A DNA stretch of 12,779 nucleotides from Bacteroidota bacterium (GTDB taxonomy: Bacteria > Bacteroidota > Bacteroidia > Bacteroidales > VadinHA17), in contig JAKLFN010000037.1 of the NCBI GenBank assembly GCA_022711195.1, positions 1 through 12,779 of the forward strand, written 5' to 3'. Of the stretch, positions 1-7,826 are shown one piece after another; within the stretch, counting starts at the first letter, position 1, and each line of letters starts with the position of its first letter. Made by a program: the position numbers and the translations under genes. The notes under the pieces were generated by a model. It was not told the DNA's origin. It was given only the letters and a program-made list of their open reading frames with translations, and did no database searches.

Positions 1-923
1 GCCCTGCGGGCTTCTTCGCTCATCTGGGGAACGAAGAAGGATGCCATCCAGGGGGTTACATCATACCCTTTTCTCCTTATGAATTCTTCCTTTATTGCAG
101 ATGTCCATGGAGTATATGCAAAATCGGGTTCATCGCCCATAAATCCCATGAATGTCTTTCCGAATTCATTTCCGAAGGCATTCTTATATTGTTCGTGGGT
201 CCAGGCAAGGAATTGTCGTGTTGCAAGTGGATTGAGGTAATCCATCAGGGAGGCTGTTGTATCCTTTCCACGTGTCGGGTTATTTACCGAGCGTGTCTGT
301 GATGATCTGAAACGATGTCCGGCGATAAATATTCTCCAGTTGCCTTCCGGTACGCTCCAGCTGATCTTTCCGGCTGAGACGTCTATAATTTCAAGAGCTT
401 TGGTCTCATTGTTAAAGGCGGCAGCGCTCAGGGCATACCACGGAAGTGTACGTTCTATCTTCTCTCCTCCCTTAGCCTCGATCCGTTCAGTCACCACGAG
501 TCCCTGCATTTTCAGGTCGGGTCGTTCAGTGCTGAACTTGCCGCCGGCGAATCCACTGGGGTATTTGCCTTCGTCTTCGATCCAGACCTTCATATTTCTT
601 TTTGCTGCTTCATCGATAGCGACCTTAACCATGCTGAACCATTCGGGGGACAGATATTTTGCCGACATACCATATCCTGCTTCCAGCATTACTCCACTGA
701 ATCCCATAGCCTTTATCCTGTCGAGGTCGCGTTTTATAACGGTATCCGACATACGGCCGTCCCAGCCCCACCAGAGTATCATTCCATAGCCGGAAGGAGG
801 TGTACCGAATGATCTCTTTATTTCTTTCAGGGAGAGATCGTTGAATCTCTGCCATGGTTGCTGGGGGAAAGCTGCGGTTGCAGCAAAAAGCAGAAGAACT
901 ATGTTAAAAACAGTTTTTTTCAT
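1..923 (-). CDS. Secreted GH106-like glycoside hydrolase (putative alpha-L-rhamnosidase family), N-terminal part
   Basis: Partial gene: 307 codons are visible and the C-terminal part lies beyond the left edge. The ATG at 923-921 opens a Sec signal peptide (MKKT, then a hydrophobic stretch to about residue 19), so the mature protein is exported to the periplasm or surface. From residue 41 the sequence reads TPPSGYGMILWWGWDGRMSD, then an alternating helix/strand segment, then W114-IEDEGKYPSGFAGG (to 128). This W-x-x-D-E-x-x-x-PSG-x-AGG block is typical of the large Bacteroidota hydrolases grouped around GH106/PF17132. The segment MGDEPDF (262-268) has a Glu (E265) in a position that could be catalytic, but this is inference because most of the domain is missing. 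Family members usually exceed 700 residues. Substrate cannot be read from this part; rhamnose-containing glycans are the family guess. It diverges from the OmpA gene. Confidence 0.82.
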   Translation of the reverse strand, partial: MKKTVFNIVLLLFAATAAFPQQPWQRFNDLSLKEIKRSFGTPPSGYGMILWWGWDGRMSDTVIKRDLDRIKAMGFSGVMLEAGYGMSAKYLSPEWFSMVKVAIDEAAKRNMKVWIEDEGKYPSGFAGGKFSTERPDLKMQGLVVTERIEAKGGEKIERTLPWYALSAAAFNNETKALEIIDVSAGKISWSVPEGNWRIFIAGHRFRSSQTRSVNNPTRGKDTTASLMDYLNPLATRQFLAWTHEQYKNAFGNEFGKTFMGFMGDEPDFAYTPWTSAIKEEFIRRKGYDVTPWMASFFVPQMSEEARR

Positions 924-944
924 ATGGATTTCTTTGTCAGGTAC

Positions 945-952
945 CAAAAATA
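945..952 (-). promoter_or_regulatory. Candidate -7 element for the GH106-like gene
   Basis: On the minus strand this reads TATTTTTG, an exact match to the Bacteroidota -7 consensus TAnnTTTG. It lies 22 bases before the ATG at 923, giving a short leader of about 15 bases. I found no clear -33 TTTG at the expected spacing, so the call rests on one box. The rest of the 136-base divergent gap (924-1059) is AT-rich and must also hold the promoter of the OmpA gene. There only a weak pair (TTG at 1011 and TAAGTATA at 1035, plus strand) can be proposed. Confidence 0.4.
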
Positions 953-1059
953 GGGTAATAAGTTATTAAATGTGCCATTATCCTTCTCATTTTTAAGTTT
1001 TTTTAGTAACTTGTAAGGATAATTATCTGGTCTCTAAGTATAACAAATAACCAAGCGAT

Positions 1060-1572
1060 ATGAAAATCCTGATTACCGGATTTGTAGCATTTGTGATATG
1101 GTGCTTTATTTCAGCCTGGCTTTACAACGACAAGCTGCTGCCGGTGCTGCATAAGCCCGTACCTGTGCTTACAGTTCCTGACAACCAAACTACTGTGGCA
1201 GACTCACTGATGAAGTTGAGAGCTATGATGCCTAAGGATCTGATTATCTACTTTGAATTTAATGATGCGCGGTTCAAGGCAGATGAAATAAATGAAAGCA
1301 GTATTGCCGGGTTCAAGTCGTGGCTTGAAAAATACCCCGGGTCCGGGATAGTGGTAAAAGGCTATACCGATATTGTCGGAACTCCTGAGTTCAATCATGA
1401 TCTGGGCCTGAAAAGGGCTGAGGCGGTGGCAAAATTCCTTGAAGAAAAGGGTATCTCCGGGGCTATGATAGTTAAGGAATCTATGGGAGAAAGCATGTCG
1501 TACGAAAATTATATCACCCCCGAGGGAAGGGCAAAGAACAGGAAAACAGAAGTATCAATAAAAATGCAATAA
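1060..1572 (+). CDS. Small membrane-anchored OmpA-family (peptidoglycan-binding) protein
   Basis: A 170-residue protein. Residues 3-22 form one hydrophobic helix without a clear cleavage site, so it is probably anchored in the inner membrane with the rest in the periplasm. Residues about 60-168 are an OmpA C-terminal domain: GYTDIVGT (101-108), the L-x-x-x-RA motif with R119, a GxGE-like MGES (142-145), and TPEGRAKNR (153-161). D104 and R161 correspond to the Asp and Arg that bind diaminopimelate in peptidoglycan in this family. There is no beta-barrel, so it is a cell-wall tether rather than a porin. The gene is followed after one base by a coiled-coil membrane protein, so the two are almost certainly co-translated. 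The ATG at 1060 is the only start that leaves an intact membrane segment. Confidence 0.88.
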   Translation: MKILITGFVAFVIWCFISAWLYNDKLLPVLHKPVPVLTVPDNQTTVADSLMKLRAMMPKDLIIYFEFNDARFKADEINESSIAGFKSWLEKYPGSGIVVKGYTDIVGTPEFNHDLGLKRAEAVAKFLEEKGISGAMIVKESMGESMSYENYITPEGRAKNRKTEVSIKMQ

Positions 1573-1573
1573 C

Positions 1574-1888
1574 ATGACACCATTATTTATATTACTGGCA
1601 CAGTCGGTCACAGGAGCTGTAATAACAATTGTTGCACTGCTTGTGGTGGCTGCATTGATTGGGTATCTTACTGCATGGTTCTATGCCAAATCAGTTTATA
1701 CTCCGATCATTAAAGGTCTTGAGGCCGAAAAGGCAGACCTGCAGAAACAGGTTGCCGGACTGAAGGACGACGTAAGCAGGCTTAACGGCAAAGTTGATGA
1801 GCTTAATGGCAGGATCAGCAAGCTCGAAGAACAGATCAACAGCAGGGAAAAAGAGATCAGGGAGCTTAAGCTGAAAATACGGGAGTAG
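1574..1888 (+). CDS. Membrane-anchored leucine-zipper coiled-coil protein of unknown function
   Basis: A 104-residue protein that I do not recognise by name. Residues about 12-37 are one hydrophobic transmembrane helix. Residues 45-104 are a highly regular coiled coil. Leucines fall exactly every seven residues (L49, L56, L63, L70, L77, L84, and again L98). Val or Ile fill the other core position at the same spacing (V60, V67, V74, I81, I88, I95, I102). V/I at 'a' and L at 'd' is the classic pattern of parallel two-stranded zippers, so a homodimer, or a heterodimer with a similar partner, is likely (inference). The ATG starts one base after the stop of the OmpA gene, indicating translational coupling and a shared envelope role. 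SulP follows about 75 bases later on the same strand. Confidence 0.85.
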   Translation: MTPLFILLAQSVTGAVITIVALLVVAALIGYLTAWFYAKSVYTPIIKGLEAEKADLQKQVAGLKDDVSRLNGKVDELNGRISKLEEQINSREKEIRELKLKIRE

Positions 1889-1918
1889 TTTTTACGGCAG
1901 ATTTTATTATTTTTATTT

Positions 1919-1942
1919 CTCCCCGGCCGTTAATACCGGGAG
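1919..1942 (+). other. Hairpin in the leader of the SulP gene, covering a GGAGG
   Basis: CTCCCCGG (1919-1926) can pair with CCGGGAG (1936-1942) around a nine-base loop, with one bulged C. No T-run follows, so it does not look like a factor-independent terminator. Its 3' arm contains the only purine-rich Shine-Dalgarno-like sequence (GGGAGGG) before the SulP start. It could sequester that site, but this is speculative because this phylum relies little on Shine-Dalgarno pairing. Confidence 0.3.
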
Positions 1943-1962
1943 GGTAATTATTATTGTATAAA

Positions 1963-3675
1963 ATGAAAATCAATTTCAAGAACATCGTTCCACCGCTGCA
2001 GTGGCTGCCTTCATATGATTTCAAAACATTTGGATCTGATGCCGTTGCAGGAATAATGCTTACAGCTTATGCTATTCCGGTGTCACTGGCTTATGCCACT
2101 CTTGCCGGCCTTCCTCCGCAGTATGGAGTCTACGGTTATCTTCTCGGAGGGCTCTTTTATGCACTTCTAGGCACCAGCCGGCAGCTGGCTGTTGGACCGA
2201 CATCGGCAATTTCAATGGTCATAGGAGTGACCCTGGCAAACCTTTCGGGAGGCGATCCCCAGAGATGGCTCGACCTTGCCTCCCTGACGGCAGTAGTGCT
2301 GGCCGCGATGAGCTTTCTTGCATATTTCCTGCGGCTCGACAGTATTATAAACTTTATAAGTGAAACAGTCCTTACCGGCTTTAAAGCAGGTGCAGCGCTT
2401 ACTATCATGCTTACCCAGCTTCCAAAATTATTCGGAGTCTCAGGAGGCGGAACAAATTTCTTCAGCAAGATGGCAGACCTCTACCATAAACTGCCTGATA
2501 CAAATTTCTATGTTCTTATATTCGGGACCATTGCCTTCCTGCTGATCTTTTTCGGCGAGAAATATTTCAGGGGAAAACCTATTGCCATTTATGTGGTCAT
2601 TATTTCAATACTCCTGATGTCGCTGACGCCTCTTGCCGGGCATGGCTTTAAAACAGTAGGGCTTATCCCTTCGGAGCTTCCGAAGTTTCATGTGCCTTCG
2701 CTGGCATGGAGCGATATAATGAGTGTTACCATACTTGCCTCAGCATGTTTTCTGCTGGCATATATCGAAAGTGTCTCTGCAGCAAGGACCCTTGCTCAAA
2801 AGAACGGTTATGAAATAAATCCTCACCAGGAACTGCTGGCTCTGGGACTTGCAAACCTGGGAACGGCATTCGGTCATGGATATCCTGTCAGCGGTGGATT
2901 GTCACAGTCGGCTGTCAACGATGGCGCCGGGGCCAGGACACCCATGGCACTGGTGTTCACATCACTCTTTATCGGGATATGCCTCCTCTTCCTGGCATCG
3001 CTGCTTCAGAACCTTCCTACAGTTATTCTTGCAGCAATAGTGTTTGTCGCGGTCGTTAAGCTAATAAACATTAAAGAGTTCCGGAGAATGTGGAAGGTAA
3101 ACAAGAGCGACTTCGTAATAGCTCTCCTTGCAGGACTCAGTGTACTTGCATTCGGAATATTACAGGGAGTCATCATCGGTGCACTTGCTTCACTGATCCT
3201 GATAATAAAATTTGTTTCGAGTCCGCATGTGGCAGTACTCGGAAAAATACCAGCCACCGACAGGTACTCCGACATATCGAGGCATAATGACAATATCCTT
3301 ACCCCGGGAGTACTGATGTTCAGGGTCGAAGCGCCGATAGTATATTTTAATGTGAATTACATCTATTCACGTATATGGCCCCAGATAGAAAAGGAACTAT
3401 CATCGCTGAAGATAGTGATCTTCGATCTGAGCACATCGGCATATATCGACTCGAGCGGAGCAAGGCTCATAAAAAAGCTTTATGATAATCTCGAGCCACG
3501 CGGAGTTATTTTCAAGGTTGCCGAGGCACATTCTGAAGCGAGAGACATTCTCAGGTATGAAGATATAGAACATCTTCTCGGGCATGTCAGCAGGAGGGAT
3601 TCGCTGCATGACGTACTCACACGCACTCTCTCTGAAGAAGAGATGCGGGAGAAGATAAGGGAAGAATCGATCTGA
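1963..3675 (+). CDS. SulP/SLC26-family anion permease with C-terminal STAS domain
   Basis: A 570-residue integral inner-membrane protein, normal length for bacterial SulP. The signature region LPPQYGVYGYLLGG (50-63) to AVGPTSAIS (76-84) lies in the first membrane helices. AYIESVSAAR (266-275) is the conserved helix with the Glu near the anion site. GYPVSGGLSQSAVN (306-319) followed by AGARTP is also family-typical. Residues about 449-555 form the cytoplasmic STAS domain, with DLSTSAYIDSSGARLI (488-503) carrying the D-S-S-G loop. Known members move sulfate, bicarbonate or other anions; the sequence does not decide which. No carbonic anhydrase or sulfate-assimilation gene is next to it. I chose the ATG at 1963. 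An in-frame TTG at 1954, about ten bases after GGAGG, would add three residues and cannot be excluded. It may be co-transcribed with the two genes before it. Confidence 0.95.
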   Translation: MKINFKNIVPPLQWLPSYDFKTFGSDAVAGIMLTAYAIPVSLAYATLAGLPPQYGVYGYLLGGLFYALLGTSRQLAVGPTSAISMVIGVTLANLSGGDPQRWLDLASLTAVVLAAMSFLAYFLRLDSIINFISETVLTGFKAGAALTIMLTQLPKLFGVSGGGTNFFSKMADLYHKLPDTNFYVLIFGTIAFLLIFFGEKYFRGKPIAIYVVIISILLMSLTPLAGHGFKTVGLIPSELPKFHVPSLAWSDIMSVTILASACFLLAYIESVSAARTLAQKNGYEINPHQELLALGLANLGTAFGHGYPVSGGLSQSAVNDGAGARTPMALVFTSLFIGICLLFLASLLQNLPTVILAAIVFVAVVKLINIKEFRRMWKVNKSDFVIALLAGLSVLAFGILQGVIIGALASLILIIKFVSSPHVAVLGKIPATDRYSDISRHNDNILTPGVLMFRVEAPIVYFNVNYIYSRIWPQIEKELSSLKIVIFDLSTSAYIDSSGARLIKKLYDNLEPRGVIFKVAEAHSEARDILRYEDIEHLLGHVSRRDSLHDVLTRTLSEEEMREKIREESI

Positions 3676-3691
3676 CGGCTCTTATGGCGCT

Positions 3692-3728
3692 ATTGTCATT
3701 CAGTCTTCGATGGCTGAATGATAATTTT
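3692..3728 (+). terminator. Candidate terminator of the SulP transcript, overlapping the 3' end of carB
   Basis: ATTGTCATTCAG (3692-3703) pairs with CTGAATGATAAT (3714-3725): twelve base pairs including one G-U in the plus-strand RNA, with a ten-base loop. TTTT follows at once (3725-3728). The shape fits a factor-independent terminator for the plus-strand SulP message. On the minus strand no T-run follows and the G-U becomes an A-C mismatch, so it is a poorer terminator for carB. The right arm and loop lie inside the last codons of carB. Confidence 0.45.
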
Positions 3729-6700
3729 GCAGCGACCGGACCTTGTATTCCCCATTCTGGCGCTCCTTAATTCCCTTTGTAGCCGAAAGGGCTGCAGATG
3801 TGGTAGTTATATATGGTATCCGGTACTTTATGGCATTTTTCCTGATATAGGAATCATCATATTCACTGAGGCGTCCGGCAGGAGTATTGACAACAAGATC
3901 AATTTCGCCGTTTTTGATGGCATCGACGATATTTGGCCTGCCTTCATGAACTTTAAGTATAAGCTCTGCCTTGATACCCTGCTCTTCAAGGAATTTCCTG
4001 GTGCCGCCTGTTGCGACAATACGGAATCCCATGTCATTGAAATTATGAGCGGTTTCAATTATCCTGTTTTTATCGCGGTCGGCGATAGTAATCAACACAG
4101 TTCCTTTTACCGGAAGGCATGATTGTGTTGCTTCCTGCGATTTGAAAAAGGCCATTCCATATGTGTCAGCCATGCCGAGCACTTCGCCTGTTGAACGCAT
4201 CTCGGGGCCCAGGAGCGGATCGATGGAGGGAAACATGTTGAATGGAAATACTGCTTCCTTGACTCCGTAATGTTTTATATTCCTTTTTTTCAGGTTAAAC
4301 TCAGAAAGACTTTGTCCCAGCAGGATCTGGGTTGCAATCCTGGCCATTGAGATGTTACAGACTTTGGAGACAAGCGGAACTGTTCGCGATGCACGGGGGT
4401 TTGCCTCAAGGATATATACTACATCTTCATAAATGGCATACTGTATATTGAGCAAGCCGACTACTTTAAGCTCCATAGCAAGGCGCCTGGTATAGTCGTA
4501 TATAGTCTTCTTGTGTTCCTTGTTTATCACAACCGGTGGTATCACGCATGCCGAATCGCCTGAATGGATACCGGCATACTCAATATGCTGCATCACAGCA
4601 GGAACGAAGGCATCTACGCCATCAGAAAGAGCATCGGCTTCCGATTCAATTGCATCTTCGAGGAATTTGTCGAGAAGCAATGGTCTGTCGGGAGAAACTC
4701 CAACGGCTTTTGTGACATATTCTTCGAGCATCTCTTCGTCGAGGATGATCTTCATGGCTCTTCCTCCGAGCACGTATGACGGCCGTATCATCAGGGGATA
4801 TCCGATACGTTCAGCGATCGAAAGGGCCTGTTCGAGATTGCTGGCCATTCCTGATTCAGGCTGGGGTATTCCAAGTTTCTCAACTACATGCCTGAACCTG
4901 TCGCGGTCTTCGGCCAGGTCGATTGTATCAGGAGTTGTGCCCAGTATCTTTACACCTTCCTCGGCAAGCTCTTTTGCCAGGTTGAGCGGTGTCTGCCCGC
5001 CAAACTGAACTATCACACCCTCGGGTTTCTCCTTTTCGTAGATGCTGAGAACGTCCTCTGCAGTGAGAGGTTCAAAGTAAAGCTTGTCGGATGTATCATA
5101 ATCTGTCGATACAGTTTCAGGATTACAGTTTACCATTATCGATTCAAATCCGGCATCGCGTATCGCAAATGCAGCATGAACACAGCAGTAGTCAAACTCG
5201 ATTCCCTGGCCGATCCTGTTGGGTCCGCCGCCAAGAACCATGATCTTTTTCCTGCTGCTTACAGTGACTTTATCGGGTGCATTATATGTTGAGAAATAAT
5301 ATGCTGCATTTTCAACACCGCTGACAGGGACAGGTTCCCAGGCTTCCTTCATTCCCAGAGATATTCGTTTTGCTCTTATCTCTTTCTCGGGGATGCCGAG
5401 AATCTTTGAAAGGTATTTATCTGCAAAACCATCTTTTTTTGCCTGAATCAGGATGTCGTCGGGAGGAATATGTCCTCTGAACTGAAGTATCTTTTCCTCC
5501 TCTTCCACCAGTTCTTTCATCTGGGTGATGAACCAGTGTTTGATATGTGTTTTCCTGTGGAGTTCGTCAACATCAGCGCCTTTACGCAGTGCTTCATACA
5601 TAATGAACTGCCGTTCGCTGGAGGGATGTTTCAGCATGTTCATCAGGGCATCGAGAGGCTTTTTGTTGAAGTCTTTTGCAAAACCCAGTCCGTGACGGCC
5701 TATCTCGAGTGAGCGGATTGCTTTCTGAAGCGCTTCCTTGTAATTTTTGCCTATGCTCATCACTTCACCCACTGCCAGCATCTGTGTTCCCAGCTTATCT
5801 TCGAGGCCTTCAAACTTTTCGAATGCCCAGCGTGCGAATTTTACCACAACGTAATCGCCTGAGGGAGTGTATTTGTCGAGTGTTCCGTCGCGCCAGTAGG
5901 GTATTTCATCGAGTGTAAGTCCGCCTGCCAGTAGCGACGAAACGAATGCGATCGGGAAGCCTGTAGCCTTAGATGCAAGGGCTGAGGAACGCGATGTACG
6001 TGGATTGATCTCGATCACAACCACGCGGTCGGTTTTGGGATCGTGGGCAAACTGAACATTGGTGCCTCCTATTACTTCAATCGCCTCAACAATGCTGTAA
6101 GAGTATTTCTGAAGTCTCTCCTGGAGTTCCTTGCTGATGGTGAGCATGGGAGCAGTGCAATAGGAGTCACCGGTATGGACACCCATGGCGTCGACATTTT
6201 CGATAAAGCAGACAGTAATCATCTGGTTTTTCGAGTCTCTTACCACTTCCAGTTCAAGTTCTTCCCATCCAAGGACAGATTCTTCGATAAGGACCTGGTT
6301 GACGATACTTGCCGAGAGGCCTCTGCTGGCTATTGTTCTCAGCTCCTCGAGGTTGTAAACGAGGCCGCCGCCGGTGCCACCCATTGTATATGCCGGCCTG
6401 ACAACAACAGGATAACCGAGCTCTGCAGCAACTTTTTCAGCGTCTTCAACGTTGTTTACAGCTTTGCTCTTAGGCATTTCTATGCCCAGACGGTTCATCG
6501 TTTCCTTAAAGGCAGTCCTGTCTTCACCACGTTCGATGGCATCGATGTTGACGCCAATGACCTCCACGTTATATTCTTTGAGAATTCCTTTTTTTGCAAG
6601 GAGAGAGGACAGGTTAAGGCCTGTTTGTCCGCCCAGGTTAGGGAGAAGAGCATCGGGACGTTCTTTTTTGATGATCTCGGTCAGGGCATATTCATTAAGA

Positions 6701-6903
6701 GGTTCTATATATGTAATATCGGCGATCCCGGGATCGGTCATGATGGTTGCCGGGTTGGAATTTACAAGTACTATCTTGTAGCCTAGCGACCGGAGCGCCT
6801 TGCAGGCCTGTGTTCCCGAATAATCGAATTCGCAGGCCTGACCAATGATTATTGGCCCTGAGCCGATAATCATTATTTTATTTATATCAGTGCGTTTTGG
6901 CAT
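3700..6903 (-). CDS. carB: Carbamoyl-phosphate synthase large subunit
   Basis: A 1067-residue enzyme, close to the 1073 of Escherichia coli. It makes carbamoyl phosphate from bicarbonate, two ATP and glutamine-derived ammonia for pyrimidine and arginine synthesis, in the cytoplasm with the CarA amidotransferase. The two homologous ATP-grasp halves are clear. The first opens with MIIGSGPIIIGQACEFDYSG and has RPAYTMGGTGGG and EINPRTSRSSALASKATG. A helical oligomerisation segment follows (about 400-545). The second half has VLGGGPNRIGQGIEFDYC, RPSYVLGGRAM and EANPRASRTVPLVSK. The last 130 or so residues are the MGS-like allosteric domain (VATGGTRKFLEEQGI, KVHEGRP, NTPAGR). No broken motif was seen. 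carA is not adjacent here. The gene converges on SulP with a 24-base gap. A good -7 box lies just upstream, so it is probably transcribed on its own. Confidence 0.98.
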   Translation of the reverse strand: MPKRTDINKIMIIGSGPIIIGQACEFDYSGTQACKALRSLGYKIVLVNSNPATIMTDPGIADITYIEPLNEYALTEIIKKERPDALLPNLGGQTGLNLSSLLAKKGILKEYNVEVIGVNIDAIERGEDRTAFKETMNRLGIEMPKSKAVNNVEDAEKVAAELGYPVVVRPAYTMGGTGGGLVYNLEELRTIASRGLSASIVNQVLIEESVLGWEELELEVVRDSKNQMITVCFIENVDAMGVHTGDSYCTAPMLTISKELQERLQKYSYSIVEAIEVIGGTNVQFAHDPKTDRVVVIEINPRTSRSSALASKATGFPIAFVSSLLAGGLTLDEIPYWRDGTLDKYTPSGDYVVVKFARWAFEKFEGLEDKLGTQMLAVGEVMSIGKNYKEALQKAIRSLEIGRHGLGFAKDFNKKPLDALMNMLKHPSSERQFIMYEALRKGADVDELHRKTHIKHWFITQMKELVEEEEKILQFRGHIPPDDILIQAKKDGFADKYLSKILGIPEKEIRAKRISLGMKEAWEPVPVSGVENAAYYFSTYNAPDKVTVSSRKKIMVLGGGPNRIGQGIEFDYCCVHAAFAIRDAGFESIMVNCNPETVSTDYDTSDKLYFEPLTAEDVLSIYEKEKPEGVIVQFGGQTPLNLAKELAEEGVKILGTTPDTIDLAEDRDRFRHVVEKLGIPQPESGMASNLEQALSIAERIGYPLMIRPSYVLGGRAMKIILDEEMLEEYVTKAVGVSPDRPLLLDKFLEDAIESEADALSDGVDAFVPAVMQHIEYAGIHSGDSACVIPPVVINKEHKKTIYDYTRRLAMELKVVGLLNIQYAIYEDVVYILEANPRASRTVPLVSKVCNISMARIATQILLGQSLSEFNLKKRNIKHYGVKEAVFPFNMFPSIDPLLGPEMRSTGEVLGMADTYGMAFFKSQEATQSCLPVKGTVLITIADRDKNRIIETAHNFNDMGFRIVATGGTRKFLEEQGIKAELILKVHEGRPNIVDAIKNGEIDLVVNTPAGRLSEYDDSYIRKNAIKYRIPYITTTSAALSATKGIKERQNGEYKVRSLQNYHSAIED

Positions 6904-6923
6904 ATAACTACATTATTGATCTT

Positions 6924-6931
6924 CAAATGTA
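6924..6931 (-). promoter_or_regulatory. Candidate -7 element for carB
   Basis: On the minus strand this reads TACATTTG, an exact fit to TAnnTTTG. It lies 20 bases before the carB ATG, predicting a leader of about 15 bases. No convincing -33 TTTG is present at the usual 19-21 base spacing. The whole gap to the upstream GH16 gene (6904-6995, 92 bases) holds nothing else I can name, and no terminator hairpin with a T-run was found in it. Confidence 0.45.
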
Positions 6932-6995
6932 GCCTTTTAATTGAATGGGGGGAACCTCATTTATTAACATGATTCCGACAGACCGCGGCGAGAGT

Positions 6996-7826
6996 TTACT
7001 GGTAAACCCTTACATAGTCAACCAGCATTTTACGGGGGAAAATGGAATCGTCGATACCTTTTGCCCCGCCCCAGTTTCCTCCGACAGCAATATTCAGGAT
7101 CAGGTGGAACCGTTTATCGAATGGCCATTCCTTTGGACCCGTACCTTCATTCTTAAAAGTGAAGTAAAGCATGTCATCGACATATACCCTGTACTCTTGT
7201 GGTTCCCATTCCAGGGCATATACATGAAAATCGGAGTAACAGGTGTTTATTGTAATTTTAGCGTTCTTATGTGTTCCCTTAACATGGTTATATGACTCAG
7301 TATGTGCAGAGGCTACTATCACAAAAGGATCGTAACCCACATTTTCCATTATGTCTATTTCTCCGCTCCTGGGCCATCCGCCATATTCCCAGTCTGTAGG
7401 AAGCATCCAGATTGCCGGCCACATGCCACGTCCATCCGGCAATTTTGCTTTTACTTCTATGCGGCCATAGAGCCAGTCGCCTGTTCCTTTTGTCCGCAGA
7501 CGCGCGGAAGTGTAATGAAAACCTCTGTATTCTTCTTTCAGCGCATTGATGGAAAGAAATCCCTCTTTAACCTCGGCGTTTGCCAGCCGCCTTGCCGTAT
7601 AATATTGTGATTCCCTGTTACCCCAGCCAGAGGCATTTCCGCTTGTGTCGAAGTTCCATAGAGCCGGATCTGGCAAGCCCGAATAGTCGAATTCATCGGA
7701 CCAGACCAGCCTGGCTGTATGTTTATCAGGTTCGGTTTTTTTATCAGGATTACTATTTGTCCGGGATGCGGGTAATATGAACAGAAGGCCTATTGAAAGA
7801 ATGCCCGGGATAATGGCTCTTTTCAT
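6996..7826 (-). CDS. Secreted GH16 endo-beta-glucanase (laminarinase type)
   Basis: A 276-residue single-domain glycoside hydrolase of family 16. A signal peptide covers about residues 1-20 (MKRAIIPGIL and onward, ending LPA), with no lipobox cysteine, so the enzyme is released to the periplasm or exported. The catalytic strand is SGEIDIMENVG: nucleophile E156, D158 and acid/base E161 form the E-x-D-x-x-E motif of laminarinase-like members. WSDEF (42-46), GRGMWPAIWMLP (132-143), GGWPRSGEIDIME and the terminal DYVRVYQ are also typical of endo-1,3-beta-glucanases. Laminarin-type beta-1,3-glucan is the likely substrate; mixed-linkage glucan or another GH16 target is possible. The ATG overlaps the stop of the upstream lipoprotein gene by four bases (ATGA), so the two are one operon and probably act together. 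No carbohydrate-binding module or secretion tail follows the domain. Confidence 0.94.
   Translation of the reverse strand: MKRAIIPGILSIGLLFILPASRTNSNPDKKTEPDKHTARLVWSDEFDYSGLPDPALWNFDTSGNASGWGNRESQYYTARRLANAEVKEGFLSINALKEEYRGFHYTSARLRTKGTGDWLYGRIEVKAKLPDGRGMWPAIWMLPTDWEYGGWPRSGEIDIMENVGYDPFVIVASAHTESYNHVKGTHKNAKITINTCYSDFHVYALEWEPQEYRVYVDDMLYFTFKNEGTGPKEWPFDKRFHLILNIAVGGNWGGAKGIDDSIFPRKMLVDYVRVYQ

Noticed and set aside
340..789. An open frame of 149 codons on the plus strand near the left edge
   Set aside because: It is antisense to the GH106-like hydrolase, whose frame is continuous from 923 to the edge with family motifs. The antisense product has no domain features.
6043..6786. A long open frame (247 codons) on the plus strand opposite carB
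   Set aside because: It lies entirely antisense to an unmistakable carB. Its translation shows no recognisable domain, and several other antisense frames are also open in this gene, as expected from its codon use.
3700..6903. carB without adjacent carA considered unusual
   Set aside because: Separate carA and carB loci are common in bacteria, and the window shows only 24 bases to a convergent gene on one side and an unrelated operon on the other.
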